From positions 62,001 to 126,000 of the forward strand of contig JAISPG010000028.1 of NCBI GenBank assembly GCA_031275085.1: a DNA stretch of 64,000 nt, in the 5' to 3' direction. The stretch comes from Bacteroidales bacterium. Lineage in GTDB: Bacteria; Bacteroidota; Bacteroidia; Bacteroidales; ML635J-15. Positions 39,305 to 49,598 of the stretch are shown here, one piece after another. The notes beneath the pieces were generated by a model. It was given only the letters and a program-made list of their open reading frames with translations. It ran no database searches and had not been told where the DNA came from. The translations under genes and the position numbers were made by a program. Position 1 is the stretch's first letter. The number at the start of each line of letters is the position of its first letter.

Positions 39305-41077
39305 ATGAACACATTAAAAAAACTCCAACACTACATGGGTAACAGAAAAGCTCTCCTACCTGTGTCAATGGCATTATCTGTCCTTAGTTCGCTGACAGGT
39401 ATGCTCCCCTATATTCTTATCTGGCTTATTGTAAGAGAACTATTCAAGTCGGGAAATATCTATTCTTACAATAATATCACAACCTATGCATGGTGGGCTG
39501 TAGGATTAGCTGTAGGAAGCGTGATACTCTATTTTGCAGCGTTGATGTCATCGCATCTTGCCGCGTTTAGGGTTGAATCAAACTTACGTCGTGAGGCTAT
39601 GAATAAAATTGTAAATATGCCACTCGGTTTTTTCGATAATAATACAAGCGGACGAATACGTAAAATAATTGATGATAACGCAAGTATTACTCATGGATTT
39701 ATGGCACATCAATTACCTGACCTTGCAGCTACAATACTGGTGCCAATAGTTGCTGCCGTATTAATTTTCATATTTGATTGGAGATTAGGGCTTGCCTGTA
39801 TTGTTCCGGTTATTATATCCATGCTGGTGATGAGTTTTATGATGGGAACAAAAGGGCAAAAGTTTATGAAAAATTATATGACCTCCCTTGAAGAAATGAA
39901 TACTGAAGCTGTTGAATATGTAAGAGGTATTCCAGTAGTGAAGGTATTCCAGCAGACTATCTATTCATTTAAGAACTTTTTCAACAGTATTATGAACTAT
40001 AAAAAAATGGTATTCAATTATACAAAAATGTGGGAAAATCCAATGTCCATCTATACGGTTATCATCAATAGCTTTGTATTTTTTCTGGCACCCTTGGCTA
40101 TATTTTTAATAGGAAATTCAGGAAATTATGCAGAGGTATTACTTAATTTCTTTCTATTTATACTAATAACTCCGGTTTTTTCACAAAGTATCATGAAAAG
40201 CATGTACCTTAACCAAGCTTTAGGACAAGCAGGCGAAGCTATCGGACGACTTGATAATCTTACTTCTTACGATAATCTGCCAGTTGCATCAAATACCGAA
40301 TCAATAAAAAATTTCAGTATTCAGTTTGACAAAGTTTATTTCCGTTATCCTGAAACTAGTCAAAATGCGGTTAATAATATAAGTTTTACAATACCACAAG
40401 GAAAAACTGTTGCTCTGGTAGGAGCTTCCGGCGGTGGAAAAACAACTATTGCCCGTCTTATTCCCCGTTTCTGGGAAGTAACCGAAGGACAGGTTATGAT
40501 AGGCGGAATTAATGTAAAAAACATTGATCATAAAGAACTCATGAATCGCATATCATTTGTATTCCAGAATACAAAACTATTTAAGGCTACTTTGCTTGAA
40601 AATATAAAATACGGCAATAATGAAGCAACTATGGAAGAAATAGAACAGGCAATAGACATGGCACAATGTCGTGAAATTATTGACAAACAACCACTTGGAC
40701 TATACACTAAAATCGGTACGGAAGGCACTTATCTTTCCGGAGGAGAACAACAACGTATTGCTCTTGCCCGTGCTATTCTGAAAAACGCTCCTATTGTTAT
40801 ACTGGACGAAGCCACCGCTTTTACCGATCCTGAAAACGAACATTTAATACGTCAGGCCATGCAGGAACTCACAAAAGGCAAAACCGTACTTATGATTGCA
40901 CATCGTTTATCCAGTATCATCAATGCCGATAATATTATTGTCATTGACAAGGGTAGAATCGCAGAACAAGGCTCACACTCTGAATTAATTAATCAAAAAG
41001 GAATTTATAATAATATGTGGAATGAATACCAGCAGTCTATACGCTGGACTATAGAAAAGGAGGTTGATCATGCTTAA
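39305..41077 (+). CDS. ABC transporter, fused permease/ATPase (half-transporter 1)
   Basis: TMD plus NBD: GASGGGKTTIARLI, YLSGGEQQRIALARAILKNAPIVILDEATAFTDPENE. Confidence 0.95.
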   Translation: MNTLKKLQHYMGNRKALLPVSMALSVLSSLTGMLPYILIWLIVRELFKSGNIYSYNNITTYAWWAVGLAVGSVILYFAALMSSHLAAFRVESNLRREAMNKIVNMPLGFFDNNTSGRIRKIIDDNASITHGFMAHQLPDLAATILVPIVAAVLIFIFDWRLGLACIVPVIISMLVMSFMMGTKGQKFMKNYMTSLEEMNTEAVEYVRGIPVVKVFQQTIYSFKNFFNSIMNYKKMVFNYTKMWENPMSIYTVIINSFVFFLAPLAIFLIGNSGNYAEVLLNFFLFILITPVFSQSIMKSMYLNQALGQAGEAIGRLDNLTSYDNLPVASNTESIKNFSIQFDKVYFRYPETSQNAVNNISFTIPQGKTVALVGASGGGKTTIARLIPRFWEVTEGQVMIGGINVKNIDHKELMNRISFVFQNTKLFKATLLENIKYGNNEATMEEIEQAIDMAQCREIIDKQPLGLYTKIGTEGTYLSGGEQQRIALARAILKNAPIVILDEATAFTDPENEHLIRQAMQELTKGKTVLMIAHRLSSIINADNIIVIDKGRIAEQGSHSELINQKGIYNNMWNEYQQSIRWTIEKEVDHA

Positions 41078-42809
41078 ATTCATAAAAAAACGATTTGCCC
41101 TTTCAACAAAAGGAGCTAAAGATTTTTGTAAAGGAGTATTTTTTACAACATTACTGGACATTTCACTTATGCTTCCTGCAGTTTTTGTTTTCCTGTTTCT
41201 CGAAGATTATATTCGTCCTGTTTTTAATCCGTCTGTATCAGTAACACATGATATGATATATTATATTTTACTTGGTATTATTTTCATGATTATTATGTAT
41301 ATAATCACTGTACTACAATATCGTAGTACATATACAACAGTATATGAAGAAAGTGCCAACCGCCGCATTTCATTAGCAGAAAAACTTCGTAAATTACCAT
41401 TAGCCTTTTTCGGTGAGAAAAATCTTTCAGATCTTACTTCTACTATCATGGACGACTGTACCGATCTTGAACACACTTTTTCTCATGCTGTACCCCAATT
41501 ATTTGCATCACTTATCAGTATTATAATTATTATCATCGGCATGTCATTTTATAACTGGCAGTTAACATTAGCTTTATTCTGGGTAGTACCATTAGCTTTA
41601 ATGATTATTCTTTCATCGAAAAAGAAAATTCGTAAAGATTTCGGAGGTAATTATAAAGATAAACGAACTGTAAGCGAACATATTCAGGAAGGTCTTGATA
41701 CTATACAGGAGATTAAATCATATAATCAGGAAGGCAATTACCTCAAAAAGCTGGACGAAAAAATAGAACAATACGAAAAAACACAAACAAAAGGTGAGCT
41801 ACTTACCGGAATATTGGTTAATAGCTCACACAGTATTTTAAAACTCGGACTTGCAAGTGTAATTATTATAGGAGCCAATTTATTAGCTGCCGGAACTATC
41901 AATTTATTTACATATTTGATATTCATGGTAATAGGTTCGCGTATTTACAGTCCGGTAGATGAAGTATTAAATAATCTTGCTGCCTTATTTTATCTTGACA
42001 TACGGATTAATCGTATGAACGAAATGGAAGCACTTCCGGTTCAATGTGGAAATACTGAATTTAAACCTGATGGTTATGATATTGAATTTAACAATGTAGA
42101 TTTTTCGTATGAATCAGGAAAACAGATATTAAAAAATGTTTCATTTACTGCAAAACAAGGAGAAATCACAGCATTGGTAGGACCTTCGGGAAGCGGAAAA
42201 AGCACTGCTGCAAAACTGGCTGCACGTTTCTGGGATATACAATCGGGAAAAATTACACTCGGAGGGCAAGATATCAGCAAAGTTGAGCCCGAAACCTTAT
42301 TAAAAAACTATTCGGTAGTTTTTCAGGATGTAGTTCTTTTCAATGCTTCAATAATGGACAATATCCGTATCGGAAAACGCAATGCTTCCACCGAAGAAGT
42401 TATGCATGCCGCAAAACTTGCACAGTGTGATGAATTTGTTAATAAAATGCCACTTGGATATGACACTATTATCGGAGAAAACGGTGAAACACTTTCGGGT
42501 GGTGAACGCCAGCGTATTTCTATAGCACGAGCCCTTTTGAAAAATTCCCCCATTGTTTTGCTTGATGAAGCTACTGCATCACTCGACGTTGAAAATGAAA
42601 CCAAAATACAGGCAGGAATTTCAGAACTGGTACGTAATAAAACCGTACTTATAATAGCTCACAGAATGCGTACGGTTGCCAATGCTGATAAAATTGTAGT
42701 ATTGGAAAATGGAAATATTAGCGAAACAGGTTCACCCGAAGAATTAAAAAAACAAAACGGAACCTTTGCCCGCATGGTAGAACGACAGAATGTACAAACT
42801 ATTTGTTAA
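41064..42809 (+). CDS. ABC transporter, fused permease/ATPase (half-transporter 2)
   Basis: GPSGSGKSTAAKLAARFW, LSGGERQRISIARALLKNSPIVLLDEATASLDVENE; overlaps half-transporter 1 by 14 bp. Confidence 0.95.
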   Translation: MIMLKFIKKRFALSTKGAKDFCKGVFFTTLLDISLMLPAVFVFLFLEDYIRPVFNPSVSVTHDMIYYILLGIIFMIIMYIITVLQYRSTYTTVYEESANRRISLAEKLRKLPLAFFGEKNLSDLTSTIMDDCTDLEHTFSHAVPQLFASLISIIIIIIGMSFYNWQLTLALFWVVPLALMIILSSKKKIRKDFGGNYKDKRTVSEHIQEGLDTIQEIKSYNQEGNYLKKLDEKIEQYEKTQTKGELLTGILVNSSHSILKLGLASVIIIGANLLAAGTINLFTYLIFMVIGSRIYSPVDEVLNNLAALFYLDIRINRMNEMEALPVQCGNTEFKPDGYDIEFNNVDFSYESGKQILKNVSFTAKQGEITALVGPSGSGKSTAAKLAARFWDIQSGKITLGGQDISKVEPETLLKNYSVVFQDVVLFNASIMDNIRIGKRNASTEEVMHAAKLAQCDEFVNKMPLGYDTIIGENGETLSGGERQRISIARALLKNSPIVLLDEATASLDVENETKIQAGISELVRNKTVLIIAHRMRTVANADKIVVLENGNISETGSPEELKKQNGTFARMVERQNVQTIC

Positions 42810-42817
42810 ATTCAAGG

Positions 42818-42858
42818 TGCAATAAAGCGGACAACTTTATGTTATACGCTTTATTGCA
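42818..42858 (+). terminator. Putative terminator hairpin after ABC pair
   Basis: Perfect 12-bp arms tgcaataaagcg / cgctttattgca separated by 17 nt; weak T-tract. Confidence 0.55.
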
Positions 42859-42885
42859 TTCTTCATTAGAATAAATTATATATAC

Positions 42886-44718
42886 CTACCGATATATGAC
42901 CTGTTCAGGTTTTTTGCTGTCAAAATCAATGAATTTAAAATCAGATGCCTCATAAGCATTAAACTTGAATATGTTATGGCCTTGCCCTGGTATATAAGGA
43001 TAAAAAGAAACAGATATTTGAAACGTATTAAAAACCAGATAATCATTTCTTATCAAAAAGCCTATTCCGAATAATGAATAAACTCTGCTTTTCCTGAATC
43101 CATTTTCATAATCACCAAGCATTCCCATTGAATAAATAAAATAAGGAGCAAATTTAAATCCCAGTAAATTCCATGGTGTAAATACCTGGGTTTGAAAATT
43201 ACATATAAACTTTTGTGTACCTGTTATAGAATTAGCGTTAAATCCATTAATTCCAAAATAATCCTGTAAGTATAAACGGTCGGTTTTCAAACGATTAATA
43301 CCTGCCAGGTATTGTATTTTTACAAATTGCCTGAATTTCCATCCACCGGCCTTCAGCAAAGGCGTAAAATAATTCATCTCAACTGTAAAAACTCCTTCTT
43401 CAATATTAAGTCTATCAAAAAACGAGCCATGTTGTAAAGAACCATTTAAATAGCCCAGTTTAAAATAATTTCCCATTGACAACTTTGTTGCCAGATATAA
43501 CCGATTTCTATCATTTTTATGCTGAATACCACTTATAAAACTAAAATTATACCCTGTAGGTACGTCTTCTGTAAACCCATAACGAAACAAATAATAATCT
43601 TTTTTGTATATTCGTTTTGAAATACCTATACTTATCAGATATAAATTTTCCATTGAATACATATTCGACGGATCATATTCAGGTGAAGGGGATTCCGGAT
43701 AATCAATGTGATAATACCTTGCAGATAAAACAAGTTTACGAGTACGCGCCTCTATCGGTTTTTTACTTTTAATATCAAAAGCATATGCTCCCCAGAAATC
43801 CAATACATTATATTTAAATTCCTGAATGGTAAACTCGTTGGTATTTGGAATATTTATATCATATTTTTGAGATTCCTGCATAATATTAATCCCCCCTGCC
43901 CATTTTGCAAGAGGTGAATAAAAAGGACGTTCGGCTGATAATTGTTTTGTTTCGTTTCCGTCTGTCCTGTTTTTTTGATAAAGGATATTGCTGGATATAT
44001 AAGTATTAAAAATATTAGGAATTCCATAGCTATATTGATAATTATGAATTTCACCCGGATAATTCCATGAATAATAAATACGCGGCCGGTGTCCCATACC
44101 GAAAAGATTGATTTCTTTAAGCCCGAACCCAAACCTTGATGATGATATTTCTGCTTCGGGATATATACTGAACTTATCTTTTACTGTAACTATTATATCA
44201 ATAGAATCATTAGTATTTTCAACACGTACAGCCGAAATAGAACTCTTTTCTATGTATGATTGACTGCGGATCAGACGTTCTGATTCTTGTACAAGAAGAG
44301 TGTCAAACACCTGATTTTCCTTAAATAATAACAAACTTTTTATAACAAACGGCTGAGTATTAGTGTGTAAAAAATTTGCCGTTCTGCTCAAATTCTTTAT
44401 TACAACAGATGAATCTTCATCATTAATATAAAACGGATCTTCATTAGTAATAATTATTTTCCGGATAATTTTTCTCTCAAAACCTTTATAAGTATGTACT
44501 AATGATGATTTTACCAATGAATCTTTAGATGTATTCTGTGGTTTTCTGAATACCTGATCATATATAAATTTGTTAAAGCGATTATGTTTCGATTGCTCAT
44601 ATATGTTATGGTATAAGACCGAATCTTTTTTTTCTTTTTCATCCTCATCAAACGACTGTGCATTAGCAACTCCAAAGCTACCAACAACTATTATAAATAA
44701 TATTAAAAGCCGTTTCAT
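42886..44718 (-). CDS. Outer-membrane beta-barrel (BamA/Omp85-like, POTRA-containing) protein of unknown function
   Basis: Signal peptide; N-terminal POTRA-like IRKIIITNEDPF...FKENQVFDTLLVQESERLIRSQSYIEKSSISAVRV; C-terminal barrel-like strands ending in an aromatic-rich region. Start at ATG 44718 rather than 44742. Confidence 0.75.
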   Translation of the reverse strand: MKRLLILFIIVVGSFGVANAQSFDEDEKEKKDSVLYHNIYEQSKHNRFNKFIYDQVFRKPQNTSKDSLVKSSLVHTYKGFERKIIRKIIITNEDPFYINDEDSSVVIKNLSRTANFLHTNTQPFVIKSLLLFKENQVFDTLLVQESERLIRSQSYIEKSSISAVRVENTNDSIDIIVTVKDKFSIYPEAEISSSRFGFGLKEINLFGMGHRPRIYYSWNYPGEIHNYQYSYGIPNIFNTYISSNILYQKNRTDGNETKQLSAERPFYSPLAKWAGGINIMQESQKYDINIPNTNEFTIQEFKYNVLDFWGAYAFDIKSKKPIEARTRKLVLSARYYHIDYPESPSPEYDPSNMYSMENLYLISIGISKRIYKKDYYLFRYGFTEDVPTGYNFSFISGIQHKNDRNRLYLATKLSMGNYFKLGYLNGSLQHGSFFDRLNIEEGVFTVEMNYFTPLLKAGGWKFRQFVKIQYLAGINRLKTDRLYLQDYFGINGFNANSITGTQKFICNFQTQVFTPWNLLGFKFAPYFIYSMGMLGDYENGFRKSRVYSLFGIGFLIRNDYLVFNTFQISVSFYPYIPGQGHNIFKFNAYEASDFKFIDFDSKKPEQVIYR

Positions 44719-44980
44719 AAAATGAATAATAATTACAAGCACTTTAATTACAATTTATCTGTATTAGATAAACTATATAAATGCTGCTTTTGTTTTTTAC
44801 ATAATTTAGTATCTTACAATTGCTGAACTATTCAACAACTATAAATCCCAACGAATTCATAACAAAAATAAAAAATTTTATTGATTTAAGAATGTTGCTG
44901 ACTCTGAAAACAGGTTATTCCAAACAGAAAATTCTGTAATGAAATGCCTTAGAGCTTATTAATTCAGCATAAAATTCAAC

Positions 44981-45835
44981 CTAATAATTGTTTAACCCAA
45001 GGTGTTTCCAGATCAAATTTTCTGTATCTTCCCAAAGTTGTGCCTGTATCGGCTGGTTTTGATATTCCGGTTTGATATTTTTTAGTTTTCCTCCGGCAGA
45101 TACTTGTCCCGTCACTCCTGCAAATTCATCTGCCAACAAAAGTTTAATGACAGCTGAAGCTCCTTGTTCGGGAGTTTTTATAAAGGGACGAAAAAATATA
45201 TCAGCCAAAGGATCGAACCATTTTTTCATCCTGATTATATTAGTGGATACAATACCCGGATCAGCCGCATTTACTGATATACCTTTCTGTTGCAAACGTT
45301 TTGACAATTCAAAAGTAAAAAATAAAAGTGCAAGTTTAGTATTACTGTAAATACTTAGTCTTCGAAAGTCACCCCTCCTTCCGTAATAAAAAAAGTCAGG
45401 AAGTTCTATTTTTCCATGTTTATAAGTACAGGATATCATATTAACAATACGTGCTCCTTCAGGCATTAATGGAATAAGTTTTCTTGTCAGCAAATAAGGT
45501 GCTACATAATTAATACATACAGTTCGTTCAAAGCCATCGGAAGTTAATTCAAAACAAGTCGGGATCATTCCGGCATTATTCATGAGTAAATCAACAGAAT
45601 CAAACTTCCGTGATATTTCAGAAACAAAAGAAATTACCGAATTTAAATCAGATAAGTCAAGATATATAACCTCTATGCTACCATTTTTATTACATGTTAA
45701 TATCTCAGCTATTTTTACTTCTGCTGCCTTAATATTCCGGCAAGCCATAACAACATGATAACCTGCCTCAGTCATTGCTTTTGTAATTTCAAAACCTATC
45801 CCTCCGGCAGCGCCTGTAATAATAGCTGTTTTCAT
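44981..45835 (-). CDS. Short-chain dehydrogenase/reductase (retinol-dehydrogenase-like)
   Basis: TGAAGGIGFEITK, LMNNAGM, IYSNTKLALLFF (YxxxK), ADPGIVSTNI. Confidence 0.92.
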   Translation of the reverse strand: MKTAIITGAAGGIGFEITKAMTEAGYHVVMACRNIKAAEVKIAEILTCNKNGSIEVIYLDLSDLNSVISFVSEISRKFDSVDLLMNNAGMIPTCFELTSDGFERTVCINYVAPYLLTRKLIPLMPEGARIVNMISCTYKHGKIELPDFFYYGRRGDFRRLSIYSNTKLALLFFTFELSKRLQQKGISVNAADPGIVSTNIIRMKKWFDPLADIFFRPFIKTPEQGASAVIKLLLADEFAGVTGQVSAGGKLKNIKPEYQNQPIQAQLWEDTENLIWKHLGLNNY

Positions 45836-45853
45836 TATTTATTTAAACTCAAT

Positions 45854-46615
45854 TTAATATATAAAAGGAATTACCCTTTTTCGATTCATAACTTTATCAC
45901 CAAATTCTTTTTTGTAATTTATATATATGGAATTTGCCCGAGGTATGAGATTTGCACATGTCCAGATTGCAAAAACAGCTCCTGCCAATGACCATGTGAG
46001 TATTGCAAAACCAATCCATTCAACAATTTCCCCAAAATAATTAGCAGAAGTAATATATTTATATAATCCTTTTTCCGGAAGATAATGATTAGTATCTCCT
46101 GGTTTTCGTAAATTCCTTATCACATGGTCGGAATGCAGGTTTATAGCCATACCTGTAAAAAATAAAAAAATCCCAATATTAAACTGAGGAGTTAACAACC
46201 AATCGGTAGTATACATATCTACCGGCGACAAATATAAAATCCATCCTCCCTGGATAAATGCATTTATTAAATTAAACAGTATACCCATTCCAACAATTAC
46301 AAGTGGCATTTTACTGTTACTTTTAAAAAGAAACGGAAAAATAAATGCCCGTTGAAAATAATGCAACAACATCAAACATATCATTATATCAGGTACAAGC
46401 ATTTGTTTACGATCAGATAATAACCACAGGCACATTAATACAAGAAAGACCGGTGCTTCCATAATAATCCATCCTGCCTTATTATTAATACTTCTACCCC
46501 ATTTTCCGTTATTAAACATTCCATAACCCGCATTTATAAAGTAGAGAGCTATAAATACGATAACTGCTACAAATATCATAGCATACAAAAAAGTATAAAA
46601 AAGATGAATGCTCAT
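45854..46615 (-). CDS. Steroid 5-alpha-reductase family protein (3-oxo-5-alpha-steroid 4-dehydrogenase-like)
   Basis: Six-TM-like protein with HYFQRAFIFPFLF, GMAINLHSDHVIRNLRKPGDTNHYLPEKGLYKYITSANYFGEIVEWIGFAILTWS, NLIPRANSIYINYKKEFGD. Confidence 0.88.
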   Translation of the reverse strand: MSIHLFYTFLYAMIFVAVIVFIALYFINAGYGMFNNGKWGRSINNKAGWIIMEAPVFLVLMCLWLLSDRKQMLVPDIMICLMLLHYFQRAFIFPFLFKSNSKMPLVIVGMGILFNLINAFIQGGWILYLSPVDMYTTDWLLTPQFNIGIFLFFTGMAINLHSDHVIRNLRKPGDTNHYLPEKGLYKYITSANYFGEIVEWIGFAILTWSLAGAVFAIWTCANLIPRANSIYINYKKEFGDKVMNRKRVIPFIY

Positions 46616-46741
46616 CGACTAATTTGTTTAATATTATTTTATAACAGGTATTAAAGTAGTCCGTAAATTGTATTCCTTAAATACTGAAGAAGCTATTAAT
46701 TTTATAAGAAAACTATTAAATGTGAATATTCAGGCTACAGA

Positions 46742-47419
46742 TCAAACGCCTTTTCCCATTTCATATGCTTCATTCATTACAGGTAAATCCTTTATACTAC
46801 CTTTTTCCCAAACTCCCGTACCATAAATAATACCTCTTTCAACAGGGTCCGGAATACAATCGAGAAAGCCCCGGAATTCTTCAACTGTTACTTGTAAGGT
46901 TTCTTTATCTTTATCGGCTGCCGTGATTATATAATAGAACTCTTTGCTGCTGATTTCGTTATAACGTTCGTAAGTACGATCAATCATAGTTTTCATTTGC
47001 CCGCACATAGCATAGAAATAAACAGGAGTAGCCATTACGATAACATCTGCTGATACCATTTTACCTACAATCTCATTAGCATCATCATCACCATTTGCTA
47101 AACCGGTCATATCATTATAATCATCATTTGTAAAGAAATTGATTTTCATATCATTCAAATATATCTTTTCCACCTGATGTCCTGCATCTATGGCTCCTTT
47201 GGCAAACTGGTCGCACAAAAGATCCGAATTACCTCCCTTACGAGGACTCGAGGAAAGTATTAACACGTTTTTATTATCTTTCTCTTTTCTTTCTGTTTTA
47301 TGTCTTTTTTCTATTTTTTGTTCACTCTGAACATCGCCGGCATTCTGTTGTTTATTTCCACATGAAATAAAAACAATTGTAAGCAGCATTGCTGTAATAA
47401 ATTTCAAAGAGTATTTCAT
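46742..47419 (-). CDS. Predicted lipoprotein with flavodoxin / NADPH-dependent FMN reductase domain
   Basis: Lipobox-like VFISCGNK; LILSSSPRKGGNSDLLCDQFAKGAIDAGHQVEKIYLNDMKINFF; VIVMATPVYFYAMCGQMKTMIDRTY. Confidence 0.85.
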   Translation of the reverse strand: MKYSLKFITAMLLTIVFISCGNKQQNAGDVQSEQKIEKRHKTERKEKDNKNVLILSSSPRKGGNSDLLCDQFAKGAIDAGHQVEKIYLNDMKINFFTNDDYNDMTGLANGDDDANEIVGKMVSADVIVMATPVYFYAMCGQMKTMIDRTYERYNEISSKEFYYIITAADKDKETLQVTVEEFRGFLDCIPDPVERGIIYGTGVWEKGSIKDLPVMNEAYEMGKGV

Positions 47420-47565
47420 TATTTTTATTATTTAAATGGTTATTATCTGTAAACTTTTATTTTTCATCAATACAAATATCCTGATACTTTTTCATAAACA
47501 AAAATATTAGTGTAAAAAAATAATAACAGATCATAAAAACAGGATTTTGTGTAATATATTCCATT

Positions 47566-48561
47566 TTATTCTATTATGATCAATTTATAATTCTGTGTTC
47601 CTAAACCGATTTTTTCTCCGTAAGTCAGAACATGAATTCCGTTACGGGATTCTATACGCTCAACAAGATGTTTTTTTTCCGGATTCCGATGATTATAAAC
47701 CAAATCAACACATGCTTTATCCAAAGCTACGGGATCGAGCGAAGCAAGTATGCCGACATCTTCAATCCTGGCTGGTTGCGGAGAGGAACTACAATCACAA
47801 TCAACAGACAGATTATTCATTACATTTATATATAGTATATTTTCGCCACAATATTGAGCAACTCCTTTTGCTGCTTCTGCCATAGCTTCAAGGAAATCAT
47901 CCTGTTCGGCACCGTTCCACATACTTGTACTACTTGCCCCAGCTGTATGAATAAGGCATTTTCCGGCTACGGAAGCAATCCCGACAGACATATTTTTGAT
48001 CGCACCGCCAAAACCACCCATCTGATGCCCTTTGAAGTGAGTTAATATTACTGTAAAATCGTAGTTTGCAAAATGAGAACCTATTAAATCAGCTGTAAGA
48101 TGAATTCCGCCGGTAATTGGTAATTCCATTTCGCCGTCTGCATCCAAAATATCAACATCTCCTATTGCTGTAAAACCATGCTGTTCTGCTACCCTCAAAT
48201 GACTTTCAGCAGTACTTCTTTGCCCTCCGTATGCAGTATTTGCATCAATAAAAGTTCCATCAACAGATTTTACAAATTTTCCGACAAGTTCGGGTTTCAA
48301 ATAATTATTGCCACCGGGTTCTCCCATATGAAGTTTTATACCTACTTTTCCTTTAGCTTCACGCCCGAGTGCTTCATATATCTTTATTAAACTTTCGGGT
48401 GAAATTTCATTTATCATATATACAATTGAAGTATCGTCAGAAGATCCCGTACCTTCAGATATTTCTGACCCGGAATTATTTCCTTTATCACAAGAAAATG
48501 ATAAAGCCGTAAAAACTACGGCAAATGATACTATTATAAAAAGGAATGATGATCTTTTCAT
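47566..48561 (-). CDS. Predicted lipoprotein with DUF362 domain
   Basis: Lipobox-like LSFSCDKG; KGKVGIKLHMGEPGGNNYLKPELV, ILTHFKGHQMGGFGGAIKNMSVGIASVAGK; DPVALDKACVDLV. Confidence 0.82.
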   Translation of the reverse strand: MKRSSFLFIIVSFAVVFTALSFSCDKGNNSGSEISEGTGSSDDTSIVYMINEISPESLIKIYEALGREAKGKVGIKLHMGEPGGNNYLKPELVGKFVKSVDGTFIDANTAYGGQRSTAESHLRVAEQHGFTAIGDVDILDADGEMELPITGGIHLTADLIGSHFANYDFTVILTHFKGHQMGGFGGAIKNMSVGIASVAGKCLIHTAGASSTSMWNGAEQDDFLEAMAEAAKGVAQYCGENILYINVMNNLSVDCDCSSSPQPARIEDVGILASLDPVALDKACVDLVYNHRNPEKKHLVERIESRNGIHVLTYGEKIGLGTQNYKLIIIE

Positions 48562-48567
48562 TTTTTA

Positions 48568-49200
48568 TTATTTTATTTTGTTATATGTATGATCTATTAA
48601 CGGCAGTAGTTCTTTTTCAAAAATCTCTTTACTTATTATACGATAGTGCGGAGCATAGGATTCATTAAACTCTTTACTGTGATGCCCGACATAGTTGCCT
48701 TCTTCCAGACGGTTTTTTATTTCGTTATAATCATTGTCATAATTTGGGAGAGAAAGGTTCATTGATCTTATTACAGCTTCAATTTGCGACCATTCTTTTT
48801 GCCACTCTTCAACAGTAATGGGTTTAATTTCATTTACGCTTCTTATAAACGCATCTAAAAAACGATCTAAGGGAATGATCTCATCTTTTAATACAGATAA
48901 ATTCACCCGGTAAAAATTTTGTTCCCATCCGGTTGGTTCCGCCAATTCACCCGATGATACTGAATAAGAATTTAATTCGTTAAGAAGATAACGCCTGGCA
49001 GCAGCAGTATCAGCAATAATATGTCCTGGTCCGAACCTGTCCTGAAAAAAATTCTTATATAAATCTTTCAATGTTGATTTTGGATATATTTTCATCTGAC
49101 GGTTAACAGCATCGCGGACTTTTTCTTCAAAATCTTTGTTATCAGCAGAAAATGAAGATAAAGTAAGAACAGTAGCAAGCAATAAATATAGTATCCGCAT
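48568..49200 (-). CDS. Secreted protein of unknown function
   Basis: Signal peptide; STLKDLYKNFFQDRFGPGHIIADTAAARRYLLNELNSY; 6 bp upstream of the DUF362 gene. Confidence 0.65.
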   Translation of the reverse strand: MRILYLLLATVLTLSSFSADNKDFEEKVRDAVNRQMKIYPKSTLKDLYKNFFQDRFGPGHIIADTAAARRYLLNELNSYSVSSGELAEPTGWEQNFYRVNLSVLKDEIIPLDRFLDAFIRSVNEIKPITVEEWQKEWSQIEAVIRSMNLSLPNYDNDYNEIKNRLEEGNYVGHHSKEFNESYAPHYRIISKEIFEKELLPLIDHTYNKIK

Positions 49201-49598
49201 TATATTTGTTTTGTTTTAACAAAAGTAAATATAATGTCCCATATAATTGTCGTTTTAAAAACCAAAAAGTGTTGTTTCAGGACTTATTTGTCATATTATT
49301 ATAAAATTTAATCAGAAAGTAAATTATTTATACTCTGTAAAAAACATATAATTCATATTAATTAAAATACAGTTTATTCTAACAGGAAAACACCTAAAAA
49401 ATATTTAATATATCTAAATAATATCAATTACAATACAGCAAAATTACTTATTTTATACTAAGCCATATTTTAACCATACTTACAATAACGAAAAAGTGTT
49501 AAAAAAAATAATAATTTACTGAAAGTTTACTTCCTTCTCCCTACACTTGTTTCGTGATTTTATATTATTTTTCAAATTTTTATTTATTATCAGGTATA

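Noticed and set aside
46616-46741. Protein-like frame FITGIKVVRKLYSLNTEEAINFIRKLLNVN in the 5AR-flavodoxin spacer
   Set aside because: Too short, no start, continues into antisense of a real gene; cannot be distinguished from chance in AT-rich DNA.
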